Shown: piece by piece, positions 27,021 to 39,829 of the stretch | How the letters are laid out: every line of letters starts with the position of its first letter | Numbering within the stretch: the first letter of the stretch is position 1 | DNA from: Rusavskia elegans | Taxonomy: Eukaryota; Ascomycota; Lecanoromycetes; Teloschistales; Teloschistaceae | Direction of reading: 5' to 3' | DNA length: 64,000 nt | Assembly (NCBI GenBank): GCA_011316305.1 | Contig: SAUG01000058.1 | Coordinates: forward strand, 434,001 to 498,000 | Position numbers and translations under genes: made by a program | The notes under the pieces: model-generated | Seen by the model: only the letters and a program-made list of their open reading frames with translations | Told to the model about the DNA's origin: nothing | The model's database searches: none

Positions 27021-27950
27021 ATTAACGTTATATACGGTAAGGATTATTGTATTTTATATATATAGAAAAAATCATATAGCTAAAAATATAAAGTAGTTCG
27101 TTAGATAAAATTTATAGCGTAGTTAATTATATTAACTATTTCTTTTTATTCGATTACGAATCTTCTACTATATAAATATTACTTCGTTATTCGTAGTTTT
27201 CGGTCTAGTTTAAATACTATATATTCTTTTCTCGACGTTATAAATAATTATAAATATCTAATATTTCCGCTATAACTACCTACTATAATACGAAGGAATT
27301 ACAACTAGTTGTCGCTTTATCTATATTTATTATATAATCTATATCTAAATACTTTATTAAACTATTAAGATTATCTTTAACCCGTATAGTTTTAAGAAGA
27401 TTACTAGCTAATACGCTAGCTACTACGGCTAGAAGCTTTACCCGGTCGATTAAATTAAAGAAAGATAGAAAAGTCGGATAACGCGTTTTAAAGATAATAA
27501 AAAGAATATTTAAATCGAAGTTAAAATAAATTACTCTAGCTATAATAAAGTAGTCGACGTCTTTAAATATAGATATAGTTATTATAAAAATAGGTACTAT
27601 CGTCTAGTTTAGCTATAGTATAGCTATTAGGGGAATATATTTATATATAAAGGATTTTAGTTAATCGTAGTATTTATAACGGGTTTATATCACTAGTAAA
27701 AAAAGGAAAAACGATAACTACGAGATATATTTATCTATAAAAACTTCTATATTGATTAAATTATCGGTAGAAAAATTTGTTATATTATTAAATAAATTTA
27801 AATTAAAATTCTAAAAAACTATTATTTATATTATTTAAACTAGAATATAAATTCTACTACTATATATTCGATACTAGTATACTAACGTTTAATTTACTTA
27901 CCGAACTACTAGTTTACCAGGTATTAAAAGTAAAATAAATAAAATTAATA
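26985..27950 (+). mobile_element. Retroposon X copy 2, RIP-decayed
   Basis: Begins in a (TA)n tract (26,988-27,018) and aligns in reverse orientation with 1,027-1,898, including the GC-richer core at 27,400-27,480. It ends in the decayed CCAAAA-type tail (GGTATTAAAAGTAAAA) near 27,950. It contains the segment that is deleted in copy 1 (about 27,060-27,230). Confidence 0.65.
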
Positions 27951-28146
27951 TATATATAATTTATTTATGAATTTATTATAATATTCTACTATATATAAAA
28001 GATTTAGTAAATCGGATCGGATTATAATCGGATCGGATTAGATTATTTAAACTATTAAAATTTCGAATCGGATTAAATTAATTTATTAAAATTCGATACA
28101 AATTTCCGAAGTACCGATAGAAACCCGTATTAAAATAGCTAATCTA

Positions 28147-28740
28147 AAACCGATCCGACCCGAATCGATTCCGACTTTTTTAAAATACCGAACCGACGGG
28201 TTTTCGATTTCTAATTTATAATCCGATTTAATCTAAAAAATAACTAAACCTATATAACTTAAATATAAATATAATATCGAATTTCTATTAAACTAATAAA
28301 TTAATTAATAATAAATTATCTATTCTAGTTATAAATTTTCTAAATAGTAACAATATATTACTTTCATATATTATTTAATTAATTCGAGTTTAATTTTAGT
28401 CGTCGATAAACTAATAGTTCGGTAAGTAGATTAAATATTAATATATTAATATCGAATATATAGTATTTTAAATTATACACTAATTTAATTAATATAAACA
28501 ACGATTTTTTAGAATTTTAATTTAAATTTATTTAATATTATAACGTATATTTCTAATAATAATTTAATTAACGATTAATATATTTTATATTTTAATAGTT
28601 TTAAAAAATAGGTCGGATTATAATTAGATCGAATTAGGTTATCTAAATCGTTAAAAACTCGGATCGAATTAAATCGACCCGTTAAAAATCGGATCGAATT
28701 TTCGAAGTACCGATAGAAACTACATCGAAGTAGCTAGTCT
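28147..28740. mobile_element. Family B hAT fragment carrying a truncated retroposon X
   Basis: 28,147-28,377 matches the left part of family B elements without the outermost bases. 28,378-28,580 is the 3' 200 bases of retroposon X on the minus strand (AGTTCGGTAAG core). 28,581-28,740 is the right end of a family B element, finishing CGAAGTAGCTAGTCTA. Confidence 0.5.
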
Positions 28741-28769
28741 ACTAAAAAACGAAAGTTTTAAATAATATT

Positions 28770-29060
28770 TTTAAATTAAAAATAGAATTTTGATATTAAA
28801 GAAGATTCTAGTATAATCTATATCGCTATTTAATAAACCGCGAAAGAATTTCGGATTAAATAGAAAATAGTATCTATTACGCGGAATAATATATTTAAAT
28901 TAAAAATAGAATTTTTAAATCAAAAAAATTCTAATATAATTTATATCGCTAATTAATATACCGAAAGAAAAATTCGGTCTAAAAAAATAATATTTAATAC
29001 GCGGAATAGTATATATAAATTAAAAGTAATATCTATATATTAAAAATAATTCGATATAAT
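28770..29060. repeat. Tandem repeat of about 123 bases, 2.3 copies
   Basis: Copies start at AAATTAAAAATAGAATTTT near 28,770 and 28,894, with a decayed third from 29,017. Each contains TATATCGCTA and ACGCGGAATA. No relation to the neighbouring elements is seen. Confidence 0.6.
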
Positions 29061-29449
29061 TTAATTAAAAAAGCTATCGTTCGATAGAATTAAAAATAGC
29101 TAATAATAAATAGAATAATATATTTAGAAAATAGTAGATAGAATCGAAAAATCTAGATTAATAATATTACTATACTAAATAAACTATCCGGTAGCTAGAT
29201 ATAAATTCGGATCGAATAAATTAGTAATATTAAAATATCTATATAGATATAAAAGAAATTTAATTACTCGAATTTATTAAAATATAAAATCTTTTTACTA
29301 ATAGATTTTATAACTTTTTTATATATTTTACTATTAATTAACTTTTTACTTTTTTATAAATTCAGTTCTATATTTTATCTAAATTAGTACTATAACCGAT
29401 AAGTTTACTAATATCAAATAGTAGTATATCGCTACTTTTACTCGTAGAA
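29061..29449. other. Unassigned AT-rich stretch
   Basis: RIP-mutated sequence between the tandem repeat and retroposon X copy 3. No gene or known repeat recognised. Confidence 0.4.
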
Positions 29450-29489
29450 ATCTCTTTTAAAAAGTTTCTATTTAGAATTATAATGAATA

Positions 29490-29910
29490 TATATATATAT
29501 ATATACAATTTAATTATTCGAATTTTAATTTTAGTTTTTTATAATTTAATACTAAAGGTACCAAACAGATTAGATTATATAATTATTAAATATTTAAATA
29601 TTGTACTAAAAATTTAATTTAGGACTTTTAAAGAAACTAGATCTAGACTAAAATCTAATAGAAAACTATAATCTTATTAATTTTTTTAGATTTAATTTTA
29701 ATTCGATCGATTTGTATAAATATAAAATCATTTACTAAATAATCTCTCTATATAAAAATCGACTTTTAATTAATAAAAAAAATTTAAGTATTAGTTAGTT
29801 TTCGAAGAATTTAAATTTTCGACCCGTCGGATTAACTTCGTTAATTTCGAAAAGCGCTAAATCTATTAGACCTCTAGATTATATAGTAATACTATTATAT
29901 TATCTAGACT
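29490..29910 (-). mobile_element. tRNA-headed SINE, RIP-decayed copy
   Basis: Aligns over its length with the minus-strand SINE at 32,476-32,913, but almost every CA/TG is converted, so box A and box B are ruined. It was inserted in the (TA)n tract of retroposon X copy 3, so it is younger than that copy yet old enough to be heavily mutated. Confidence 0.75.
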
Positions 29911-30493
29911 TTATATATATATTTTACTAAAGATATATACAATAAAAATTATTATATTTATTTATAAAAATACTTATATAGTTAATAATATATTTATTAA
30001 ATAAAACTTATAGTATAGTTAATTACTTCTATTTAACTATTTTCTTTTTTATTTAATTATAAATCTTCTATTATTTCTTTTTCGATAATATAAATAATTA
30101 TAAATCACTAATATTTCTACTATAGCTATTTACTATACTATAAAAATATCATCTATTATTATTATTTAGGCTATATTTATATATAATCTATATCTAAATA
30201 TATAATTAGGTTATTAAAATATTCTTTAATTTATATCTTTATAAAGATTACTAGCTAGTATACTAGCTACTACGGTTTAAAGTTTTACCCGATTGATGAA
30301 ATAAAAGAAAAATAGGAAAGTCGAATAGTATTTTTTAAAAATAATAAAAAAGAAAACTTTATTATTGTCGATATAGATTATTTTAGCTATAACGAAATAT
30401 TTAATATATATAAAGATAAATAAAATCGTTATAAATATAGAAAAAAACTATTATCTAAATTAGTTCCGATATAATTATATATAAATATATATA

Positions 30494-32030
30494 TAGACTA
30501 GCCAGTTTAGATCAAATTTCTATTAAACTATTAAATATCCGATCCGATTTTAATAATCCGATCCGGGTTTAATCTACTAAGCGGTTAGATCGGGTTATAA
30601 ATTCTAATTTAAGGTTAACTTTTAGATCGGATTATAGATTTTAATTTAAAAATCCGATCTAAAAATATAATCGGATCTAATTTATAAATATATTTAATAA
30701 TTAAATATAAAAGTAATTATAGATAATATATAATAGTAATATTTACTATTTAATACTAGTTTTTATTATAATTATCTATAAAAATTAGTTTATATATTAG
30801 TATTATATCAATTGTAGTATTTTTTTCTAAATAATTTTATAGATATATATTTCTTTCTTAGAACTTTTAATTTTTTAGAATTTATTATTAACTAGCTATT
30901 ATTATATTTCCGACTATATTTCTAGACTCTATATTAATTTTTTAATAAATTAGATATCCCTATACTAATTAGTATTATATTTAATATAGATTATAGCTAG
31001 ATAATAATCTATAAAAGATAAATATTGTCGGATATATATAGTAATATAGTAAAATAATATATTTATTTATTAGAAAAGTAATTATATATCTTTCTATCAT
31101 ATTTTATAGAATTATTAATACTATATTTTATATTCTATTAGTCTTCCTATTTATATTTATAGTAGTAACGTCGGTAAAGATTATATAATATAATCTAGCG
31201 AAAATTATTTTAGAAATAAAAAATTCGAAATCTTTCTAGTATTTATAGAGTTTTCGAAAAATAATAATTCTAGGTTTCTATTTATATTTCTATTAATAAA
31301 TTATTGATTAGACAATTTAGAATATAATACTCTAAAATATTACCGGTACTATAGTACTATAAGTTTTTTTTTTACCTTTTTATTTACCTTTTCTAATTCT
31401 ATTTCGTCAAGTTTTTACTATATTTCTATAGGATAGAATTATTTTTTAATCTAAAATATTTTTAATATTATTAGATAATTAATTATATTACTTTAATATA
31501 TTACTTTTATATAGATTTATATATACTATATATTACGATATAATAAACGAAAGATATAAAAAATTTATAATAGTATAAAATATAATATAATACGGGATAT
31601 AGTATATTAACATCTTATTATAATAGTTAATTATTAAAAAATAGAAAATTAAAAGTAAAATATATCGATATTTTATATAACGTTTCTATAAAAGTAATAT
31701 AGAAAGGTAAAATAAATATATAAATCTTAAATAATAATATAAATAATATATATTAATTTTAGGATATAATAATATTAGAAATATCTAAAATCTTTAATAT
31801 ATTATTAGGAAAAAATAGAAATTTATAAATAGTATAATATATTTACAAAATTATATTTTAATATTAGAATTATATTTTTGTATATAATTTTAGTATTTTA
31901 GTAAATCGAATCCGGGTATCTAATTCCGATCCGAGTTCGAATCGGATCGAACTATAGAAAAACTCGATCTAATTCGGATCGAATCGGATTAATTAATTTA
32001 AATTTAAAATCCGATCCGACGGCTAGTCTA
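30494..32030. mobile_element. hAT-type deletion derivative, 1,537 bases
   Basis: From TAGACTAGCCAGTTTAG to CGACGGCTAGTCTA, flanked by TATATATA on both sides (low complexity, so weak evidence). Both flanking parts match 37,576-38,685 and 42,850-43,280, but the middle with the transposase is missing. It is therefore an internally deleted form of that larger element. Confidence 0.75.
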
Positions 32031-32475
32031 TATATATATATATATAAAAGGTTTTAGTAAATTATAGTATTTACGAAAGGTTTATATTACTAGTAAAAAA
32101 AGAAAAAGAAAAAGAAAAAGAAAAAGCGATAACTACGAGATATATTTATCTATAAAAATTCTACGTAAATTTATCGGTAATAAAATATACTATATTATTA
32201 AATTAATTTAATTTAAAATTCTAAAAATCTATTATTTATATTAATTAAACTAGAATATATATTCTATTATCGTTTATTTAATATTAGTATACTATTATTT
32301 ATTTATTTACTAAACTACTAGTTCACCGAATAATAAAACTAAAACTAAATTAATTGAATTATTCGCGGAAATAGAAGTAATTAGTTTTATATTAGATAGA
32401 TTTGGATAGAATTAAAAGATCTATAATATAATGTCTAAAGGTATATTATTTTAATTCTATTATTAATAAAATTAT

Positions 32476-32913
32476 TTATTTATTTATACGTTTAATCATT
32501 CGGATTTTGATTTTAGTCTTTCACGAATCTAACGCTAGAGGCGCTAATTCGATCAGATTACGCAATTATTCGATACTCAAGTATTTTAGCGAAAACTCGA
32601 ATTAAGGACTCCCGAAGGAGCTAGATCTGGACTAAAACCCAAAGGGAAACCGTGATCTATTTAACTTTATTAATTAACTCAATTAAGTTCGATCGATCGG
32701 GCTAGGCCGAGACGATCCACTATATAATCTCTCTATATTTAAAACTCTGTAAAAATCGATTTTTTTCAATCGATCGAAAAAACTCCAAATATTGTTGGCC
32801 TTCGAGGGATTCGAACCCCCGACCCGCTGGATTAAGTCCGTTAACTCCGAGATGGAGTATTAGATCCGTTAGGCCTCCAAGTCACGCAGTGTTGCCATTA
32901 CGCCATCCAGGCC
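32476..32913 (-). mobile_element. tRNA-headed SINE, best preserved copy
   Basis: 438 bases with a perfect 14-base target duplication ATTAATAAAATTAT (32,462-32,475 and 32,914-32,927). On the minus strand it begins GGCCTGGATGGCGTAATGG, with a box A fit (TGGCGTAATGG), then a perfect box B GGTTCGAATCC. These are internal RNA polymerase III promoter elements. The two boxes are further apart than in a normal tRNA and the acceptor arm does not close properly, so this is a tRNA-derived SINE head and not a tRNA gene. A unique body of about 300 bases and a short A/T tail follow. It is much less RIP-mutated than the copy at 29,490. Confidence 0.85.
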
Positions 32914-32927
32914 ATTAATAAAATTAT

Positions 32928-34172
32928 AAATATTAATATTTCCGGATAAACGATTTATTAATTTATTAGACGATTTAATAAAATAGAAAAATAATATAAA
33001 AGCCTGCTTTTTCTTTTTATAGTATATCGACGCGGATAATTATAAAATTATCGATAAATTATCTATCGCTAAAATAATATAATAAATTTTAAAAATAAAA
33101 TATAAAAATTATTTTTAAATTATATATTAGATATTATATAATTAACAAATTTATTTTATAGCTATAGAATACGTAAATATTCTAAAAACTCTAAAGATAA
33201 TTTAAAGCTAAATTTAAATTAAAATTAAAAGAAAAAGATACTAAAAATGAAAATAAATATAAAAAAATAAATAAATCTTTTTAAAAAACGAATTATCGAA
33301 TTTATAACGCCGAAAGTTTATCTAATAAGAAATCTTTAGAATCTTCTTTTTCTAAAAATAATAAAAACGAGATAATAGACTATAGAATAGCTACTTTAAA
33401 TAAAAAACTCGCCGGTAAATCTTTATTTTTTATTATATTCTATACAATTAACTAGTTCTAACTATTTAGACCGCCTAAAATCTATATTAAACGGTAAATT
33501 ACGAAATTTATTTAAAAGAAAAACTATATAGATTAATATAGAACCGTTACGCTATAGATACAAAATATAAATAAAATATTATTTATTAATAATTTTTAAA
33601 TTCTATTATTTAGAATTAATTTTCTATCTAGAAGAAAGCTATATTAAAAAAATCTTATCGGTTATTTTAATTAAAATTATCTTTAGATAAACGTTAAATA
33701 AAGTAAATAAGTTATTAACGTTAAAAAATCCAATGAAATCTATATAATTTTAGTAAATATTAATAATTTCGAAAAAATACTTTTTCTATTATCGAGTATC
33801 TATATTTACTAATCTATTTAACTTTATCTACTTTCGAAACTCCTATCTAGACTAATATTTAGACTAACTTTTAATTATCTAAATCTAGCCGAATCTAGAC
33901 TAATTATTCTACTAATGTTTTATAAAAATAATTATTCGAAGAATAAGAAAATAATCTATAATATAGACGTTTTAATTAAATTAGTTCTATAGTAATAGTA
34001 AAAGTTAATTATAATACTATATTAAAACAACTAAAATTTAATAATTCGAAATTTCGATAGAATATATAACGTTTATATTAAAGTAAAAATAATAGAATTT
34101 AGAAACTACTATATTAATAAATATAAATCTAGATATTTATATCTAGTTTCTATTAATATCTTTAGTCTTTTT
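32928..34172 (+). other. Unassigned coding-like remnant
   Basis: RIP-mutated sequence. Around 33,290-33,640 a plus-strand frame reads as protein-like through RIP stops (Asn/Lys/Ser-rich, then Trp/Tyr-rich). Probably part of an older element. No family recognised. Confidence 0.3.
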
Positions 34173-34618
34173 TAAAATAGCTATCGGATCGGATTTCGAA
34201 TCTGGATTAAAAAAACCGATTCGACCCGAGTTAGTTTTAACTTTTCTAGATATTAAATCGACGGGTTTTGAGTTTCTAGTTTATAACCCGACCTAATCCG
34301 ACTCGGAACCGCTAAAATATAAAGCTCTAGTATAAAAATTATATTAATTTATTTAAAAAAACTATAGTTCATTAACTATACTAGCTAGAAGAGTCCTAGT
34401 TAAATTAAATATATTATCTAAACTCATTATTTCTATATATAATCTTTTAATTTATTAATTATATTATTATACTATTAATAAAAGTTTAGTAGATTTCTAT
34501 CGGATTTTCAAGTATAACCCGAAACCGATTATTTAGTAAATCGAACTAGTTCGACCCGTTAAAAATTCGAATCGAGTTATAAATACTAATAGAAACCTGT
34601 ATCGAAGTAGCTAGTCTA
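34173..34618. mobile_element. hAT-type MITE (family B)
   Basis: 446 bases. The left end is a RIP-decayed TAGACTGGCCGTCGG followed by ATCGGATTTCGAA. The right end is CGAAGTAGCTAGTCTA. Flanks GTCTTTTT and ATCTATTT agree at six of eight positions, one of the two differences being RIP-type. Confidence 0.7.
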
Positions 34619-35667
34619 ATCTATTTTAACTATTATAAAAGAGTTATAATTACTTCTTTTAATATTATAATAACCATATATATTTTAAATAAATTCTACT
34701 AATAGAAACTAGAGATAAATATTATATAGTTTTTATCTATTAAAAGAAAACTATTAAATTTAAAATCGATATAAAACTTTTAAACTATTTATTTAAATAA
34801 CGTTTTAAAATTTCTAAAATAGATTAAAAAATAGTATATTTCCGCTTGTATTTTCTACTAAACTATCGAATAGTAATATTTTAACGTAAATAGTATTATA
34901 AAATAATATTATAAAATAGTATTATAAAATAGTATTATAAAATTGTATTTAAATTATATTAAACGAAATTAATCTACTAATAGAATTCTAGTCGAAAATG
35001 ATAGAATTAGATATATATATTAGAAATCGAATCGGAAATAGTTTTAAAAGTAATAGATAATTAGATTCGTTATATAATATATTTAATTTAATTAGATTTT
35101 AATATAATTATTTTAGAATCTAGAATTATAAATACTATTTATTTATACTATTAAAACTATTACTAATAGATTATAAAAAGATAAAATTTATAGACTAAAA
35201 TAGAATATATATCTTTTTCGATTATAATAATAAAATTAATTTTTAATATTAACTATTAACTTCTAATATAAAAGTAATAATTAAAATTTATAATATTAGA
35301 TTCGCCGAAAATATAAAGAAAAGAAATATTAAATTTAATTTCGATATTTAAATATATAATAAACTTTTTAAAAAGAAAATCTTATAGACGATCTAGAAAG
35401 ATATCTATTACTATATTAATTAATATAACTACTATATTATTAATCGTTTTAACCGAAATCTAATGGATTATCTAATCTAAAAATACTAATATTTAATCTA
35501 AAAATCTTTAAATCTAATATTTTATACTAGAGATGATTATTCTATTAATATTGATATTAGTATTATGTAAATTTATATATATAGCGATATCGAAGCGGAA
35601 AAAAAAGTCTGATACTAATAATAATAATAATAAAGATTTTTATCGGAATAAAATTTCTAAAATTAAT
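34619..35667. other. Unassigned RIP-mutated stretch
   Basis: Low-complexity and coding-like traces, with short repeats (ATAGTATTATAAA three to four times at 34,893-34,945). No recognisable gene. Confidence 0.35.
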
Positions 35668-36096
35668 TAAACTAGTCGATTTAGATCGGATTTCTATTAA
35701 ATTATCGGATATCTGACCCGATTTTAGTAATTTAATCCGGACCCGACCCGAGTTTTAATAGATTAAATCCGGATCGAATTATTTAATAATTCTATCCGAA
35801 TTCGATCCGATTAAATTATATATTTAATATAAAATTATTTTATTATTTTAATCAAGATAATATATTTAAATAATATATTTTCTTAAATTAGAATTTCTCT
35901 AACTAGTATAGTTTCTTAATTAAAAAATTTATAATGAATTTATATAAAAACTATACTAGCTTTATACTTTTTTACTAGAATTTAGCGTTTTTTATAAATT
36001 AGATCGAGTTAACTAACTCGGATTTAAAGTACGGCCGGATCGGATTAGATCAAATTAACTAATTTAGATTTAAAATTCGACCCGATAGTTAATTTA
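35668..36096. mobile_element. hAT-type MITE (family A)
   Basis: 429 bases, from TAAACTAGTCGATTTAG to CCGATAGTTAATTTA. Flanks AAATTAAT and AAGCTAAT differ only by RIP-type changes. Closest to the MITEs at 26,472 and 51,369. Confidence 0.7.
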
Positions 36097-37369
36097 AAGC
36101 TAATAGAATATTCATTTTAATATTTATAATTATTATAGTTATATAAAAAAGAAATAATGAAAAAATTATATAAATAATAATCGATTCCGATATATAGAAT
36201 GAACTAAATACTATTATAACGCTATAAATATATAAATAAATTATTAATAATTCCATCTAGAATTAAAAATAGAAAAAGATAATTACTATAAAAATTATCG
36301 CGTTTATATTAAATAATATATAGAAATCGTTCCTTTTAAAAAAAAAATTAATGTTATTACTAGTAAATAGATTTTAAGGTTAAATTATTTTCGGATAGTT
36401 TTTTCAATAAATTTAAAACTAGATTAGTTATACGATGTTTTTTATAGATTTAAAGTAATAATTCCAAGTAGATATTCGCGCTAATAGTTAAATTCGATTC
36501 TTTATATCTTTTTTTTACTTTTTTCGCTATAAAAGATATAGATTACTATTAAATAGATATTAATAACGCTTCTACTAAATCTATTTTTAATAAAAAAAAT
36601 CTTTATATAAAAGTTAAACGGAATCGATTATTTTTTAAAAAAAGGTATTAAAAATATTCCGTAGTCTATATAAATTAAAATAGACTATAAAAAACTAGTA
36701 TAAACGATTTATTAAACTATTGCTAGAAATAGGATATAGATAGTTTACCGCTTTTTTATCTATAATATAAAAAAAATCCTTCTACTAGTTTATATCGACA
36801 GTATTTATATAACTACTAATCTATAACTTGGATTTATTTATTTCAATTATATCCTAAATAAATTTATAAAATTAAAGATCTAGAAAAAATAAAAGAGATT
36901 TTTAATATAAAGATTATAAAAAATAGTTTTAAAAAGACGATTAGAATAAACTAGATTTTCTATTTTAAAATAGTTCTAAAATAAATAGATAAAAAATAAA
37001 ATATATATAAACTAATTAAACTTTTTATTAATAATTATAGTAATCTCTCTTCTATAAAATCGAACGATAAATATATTAATTCTAAATAGTATTAAAAGAG
37101 AATTAAAAGTCCAATATATATACATATATATATTAATATAATCTGCTATTATATTCGCTTTCGGATATTTCAGCTATTATATTAGTAAATCCGCGACTTA
37201 TTACAAATAAATTTTAAAAAACTTTCTAAAATACGTTGAATCGATTATTAATAAAAATCTAGTATTAAAAACTAATATAATCTAAATAATAACCGATTTC
37301 TTTTAAATTCGATTATATAATAGATATAATTAAAAAGCAATTTATTTTTATCGATATTTATATATTCGC
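36097..37369 (+). other. Unassigned coding-like remnant
   Basis: Plus-strand frames around 36,590-37,100 read as protein-like after restoring Trp codons. No motif of hAT, pogo or LTR proteins could be recognised. Confidence 0.3.
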
Positions 37370-37570
37370 CGGCGTATAGATACTATAGATAAATAGGTTT
37401 CGGAATAGATTAAATCGAGTTAGATTCTAGAATCTTTAATCTAACCGAAAACGAATTAGAATATTTCTAAATAAAATTATAAATAAATTAGAATATAAAT
37501 AGGTTTTCGCGGATTTATCCCGTTTAAAAATCAAAATAATTAATTCTCGCGCTAATATAGACGCTAAATT
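37370..37570 (-). mobile_element. Fragment of dispersed repeat W
   Basis: Inverse match to about 24,210-24,400 (shared CGCGAAAACC and TAGCGC motifs), without the minisatellite. Truncated by the adjacent hAT element. Confidence 0.45.
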
Positions 37571-38689
37571 AATATTAGACTAGCCGATTCAAATCGGGTT
37601 TCTATTAAATTATTAGGTATTCGACCCGATTTTAGTAATCCGATCCGGGTTCGATCTGCTGAATAGTCGGATCAAATTATAGATTTTAATTTATAAATCC
37701 GATTTAAAAACCCGATTTAATCCATTTTATAATTATATTCGATAATTAAATATAAAAGTAATTATAGATAATATAAAATAGAAATATATTCAAATTAATA
37801 CTAGTTTATATAATAGTTATCTATAAATATTAGTTTATATACCGATACTATAGAAATAGTATTATTTTCTTCTAAATAATTTTATAGATATATATATTTC
37901 TTCTAGAACTTTTAATCCTTTAGAATTTATTATTAACTAGCTATTATTATATTTCCGGCTATACTTCTAGATTCTATATTAATTTTTTTATAAATTAGAT
38001 ATTGCTTTACCAATTAGTAATATATTTAATATCGATTATAGCAAGTTAATAATATATAAAAAAGAAATATAGTCGGATAGATATAGTAATATAATAAAAT
38101 ATTATATTAATTTATTAGGAAAGTAAATATATATCTTTCTATTATATTTTATATTCTATCGATTTTTCTATTTATATTTATAGTAATATTATCGGTAAAG
38201 ATTTTACGATATAATTTAGTAAAAAGTACTTTAGAAATAAAAGATTCGAAATTCTTTTAATATCTATAGATTTCTTAAAAAATAATAGTTTAAAATTTCT
38301 ATTTATATTTTTTTTAATAGATTATTAGCTAGATTATTTAAAATATATTACTCTAGAATATTATTGGTACTATAGTATTATAAATTTTCTTTTTATCTTT
38401 TCCTTTACTTTTTCTAATTCTATTTTCTCGAATCTTCGTTATATTTCTATAGGACGGAATTAAATTTTTATCTAAAATAGTTTTAGCGTTATTATATAAT
38501 TAATTATACTACTTTAATATATTATTTCTATTTAGATTTATATATACTATATATTATACTATAATAAATAAAATAAATAAAAAACTAATAATAATAAAAA
38601 AATCATTATACGGTATAGTATATAATATATTAGTATTTTATTATAGTAATTAATTATTAAAAAATAGAAGATTAAAAATAAAATAAAGT

Positions 38690-39790
38690 TATTTAAATAA
38701 TCGTCGGCTATACTATAGCTAGAAAGTTAAAATTTTAAACAAGCCTATATACTTCTATATATTTCTAGCGTATTCTACTATTATAATATATAGAGTTTTT
38801 AAATAATTCTATTACTATTAATTGTATTATTCTAATATATTATTTAGTCTATTATCTACTATATCTAAATTAAAACTATTTATTCCGAAATCGAATATAA
38901 ATTCTATAAAAAATAAAATACAGACTATATTACGATATATAAATATCTAAAAAAATTTAAAGAAATAGATTTCTAGAAAAGTATAGATATAGAAATAAAA
39001 GTCGTATTAGAATAAAACGCTAGAGATTAGGTAATAGACTATAGAATTAAAAGAGAAATCTATAGTAATATAATAAAGTAATATATACTATACTAAATAC
39101 TAATCTATATATAATATTATACTATAAAAATAATCTATATATTAAAAACTTTATAGAAAATATAGAAAAAGCGATAACTATTAAATAAATAAAGTAGAAA
39201 TAGAATAATATATCGAATATAAATAGAATTATCTAAAATAGAAATATTTATTTCTACTATTTTTTCTAGTTTAATATTACTATTAATAGTCCGAATAGAA
39301 TAATTTAAACGAAGTATATAGCTCTAATCGTTAATTTTATCTAATAATAAATAATCTATTATACCGGCTTCTAAAAATTTTAGTCTACTAGAACTTTAAA
39401 TTTTCTAAAAAAATAGATAGTATTTATTAAAGAATTTAGTTACAGCTAGAATATGACTAGTAAATATATTAAATTTCTTTATAGAAGAGAGAATAAAAAT
39501 AGCGATATTATTATTAAAATTAATAAAAAGGATTAGATAGTAGAAAGATACTTTTCTATATAAAATAATATTAAATTTAGAACTAATAAAGATTTAGCTA
39601 GATGTATTAATTTCAATAGTTAGAATAAAGATATAGAAGAAAGGACGGAAGTAAATAATAATAAAAATATAGAAAAAAAAAGAATAAAGATATAAAAGAA
39701 AAGATTAAACTATCTAACTAGTTATATAAATTGGGAAATAATAGTCCAAAAAAAATATAATATCTATATATATTATTATACTAATACTAA
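38690..39790. repeat. Internal segment Z of the larger hAT elements
   Basis: About 1.1 kb that recurs at 57,835-58,747 plus 61,897-62,110 at the same relative position after a shared ATTAAAAATAAAATA-like sequence. The identical position in two copies argues that it is part of the parental element and not a separate insertion. The right boundary is approximate. Coding status unknown. Confidence 0.5.
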
Positions 39791-39829
39791 ATAATGAATT
39801 TACTAGATTCATCCATTTAATATACTTTT

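Larger units (their letters stand above)
26227..28146. mobile_element. Family B hAT element with several nested insertions
   Basis: Left end TAGACTGGCCGTCGGATCGG. Right end is the reverse complement of a TAGATTAGCTATTTT... end at 28,146. It is interrupted by a retroposon X fragment (26,412), a family A MITE (26,472-26,867) and retroposon X copy 2 (26,985-27,950). Unlike the other copies, the two outer flanks (CTAAAGAA and AAACCGAT) do not form a target duplication. The two ends may therefore come from different copies joined by rearrangement. Confidence 0.5.
29450..32345 (+). mobile_element. Retroposon X copy 3, split by a SINE and a hAT element
   Basis: After removing the SINE (29,490-29,910) and the hAT derivative (30,494-32,030), about 0.94 kb remains that aligns with copies 1 and 2 (29,990-30,440 with 27,100-27,560; 32,040-32,340 with 27,650-27,945). 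The 3' end near 32,345 shows AAAACTAAAACTAAATTAA, the RIP form of the CCAAAA tail. The left boundary is approximate. Confidence 0.6.

Noticed and set aside
32797..32913. Possible tRNA gene on the minus strand (also at 41,060)
   Set aside because: Boxes A and B are present, but the acceptor arm does not pair, the box spacing is too long, and the sequence continues into a repeated body with target duplications. It is a SINE.
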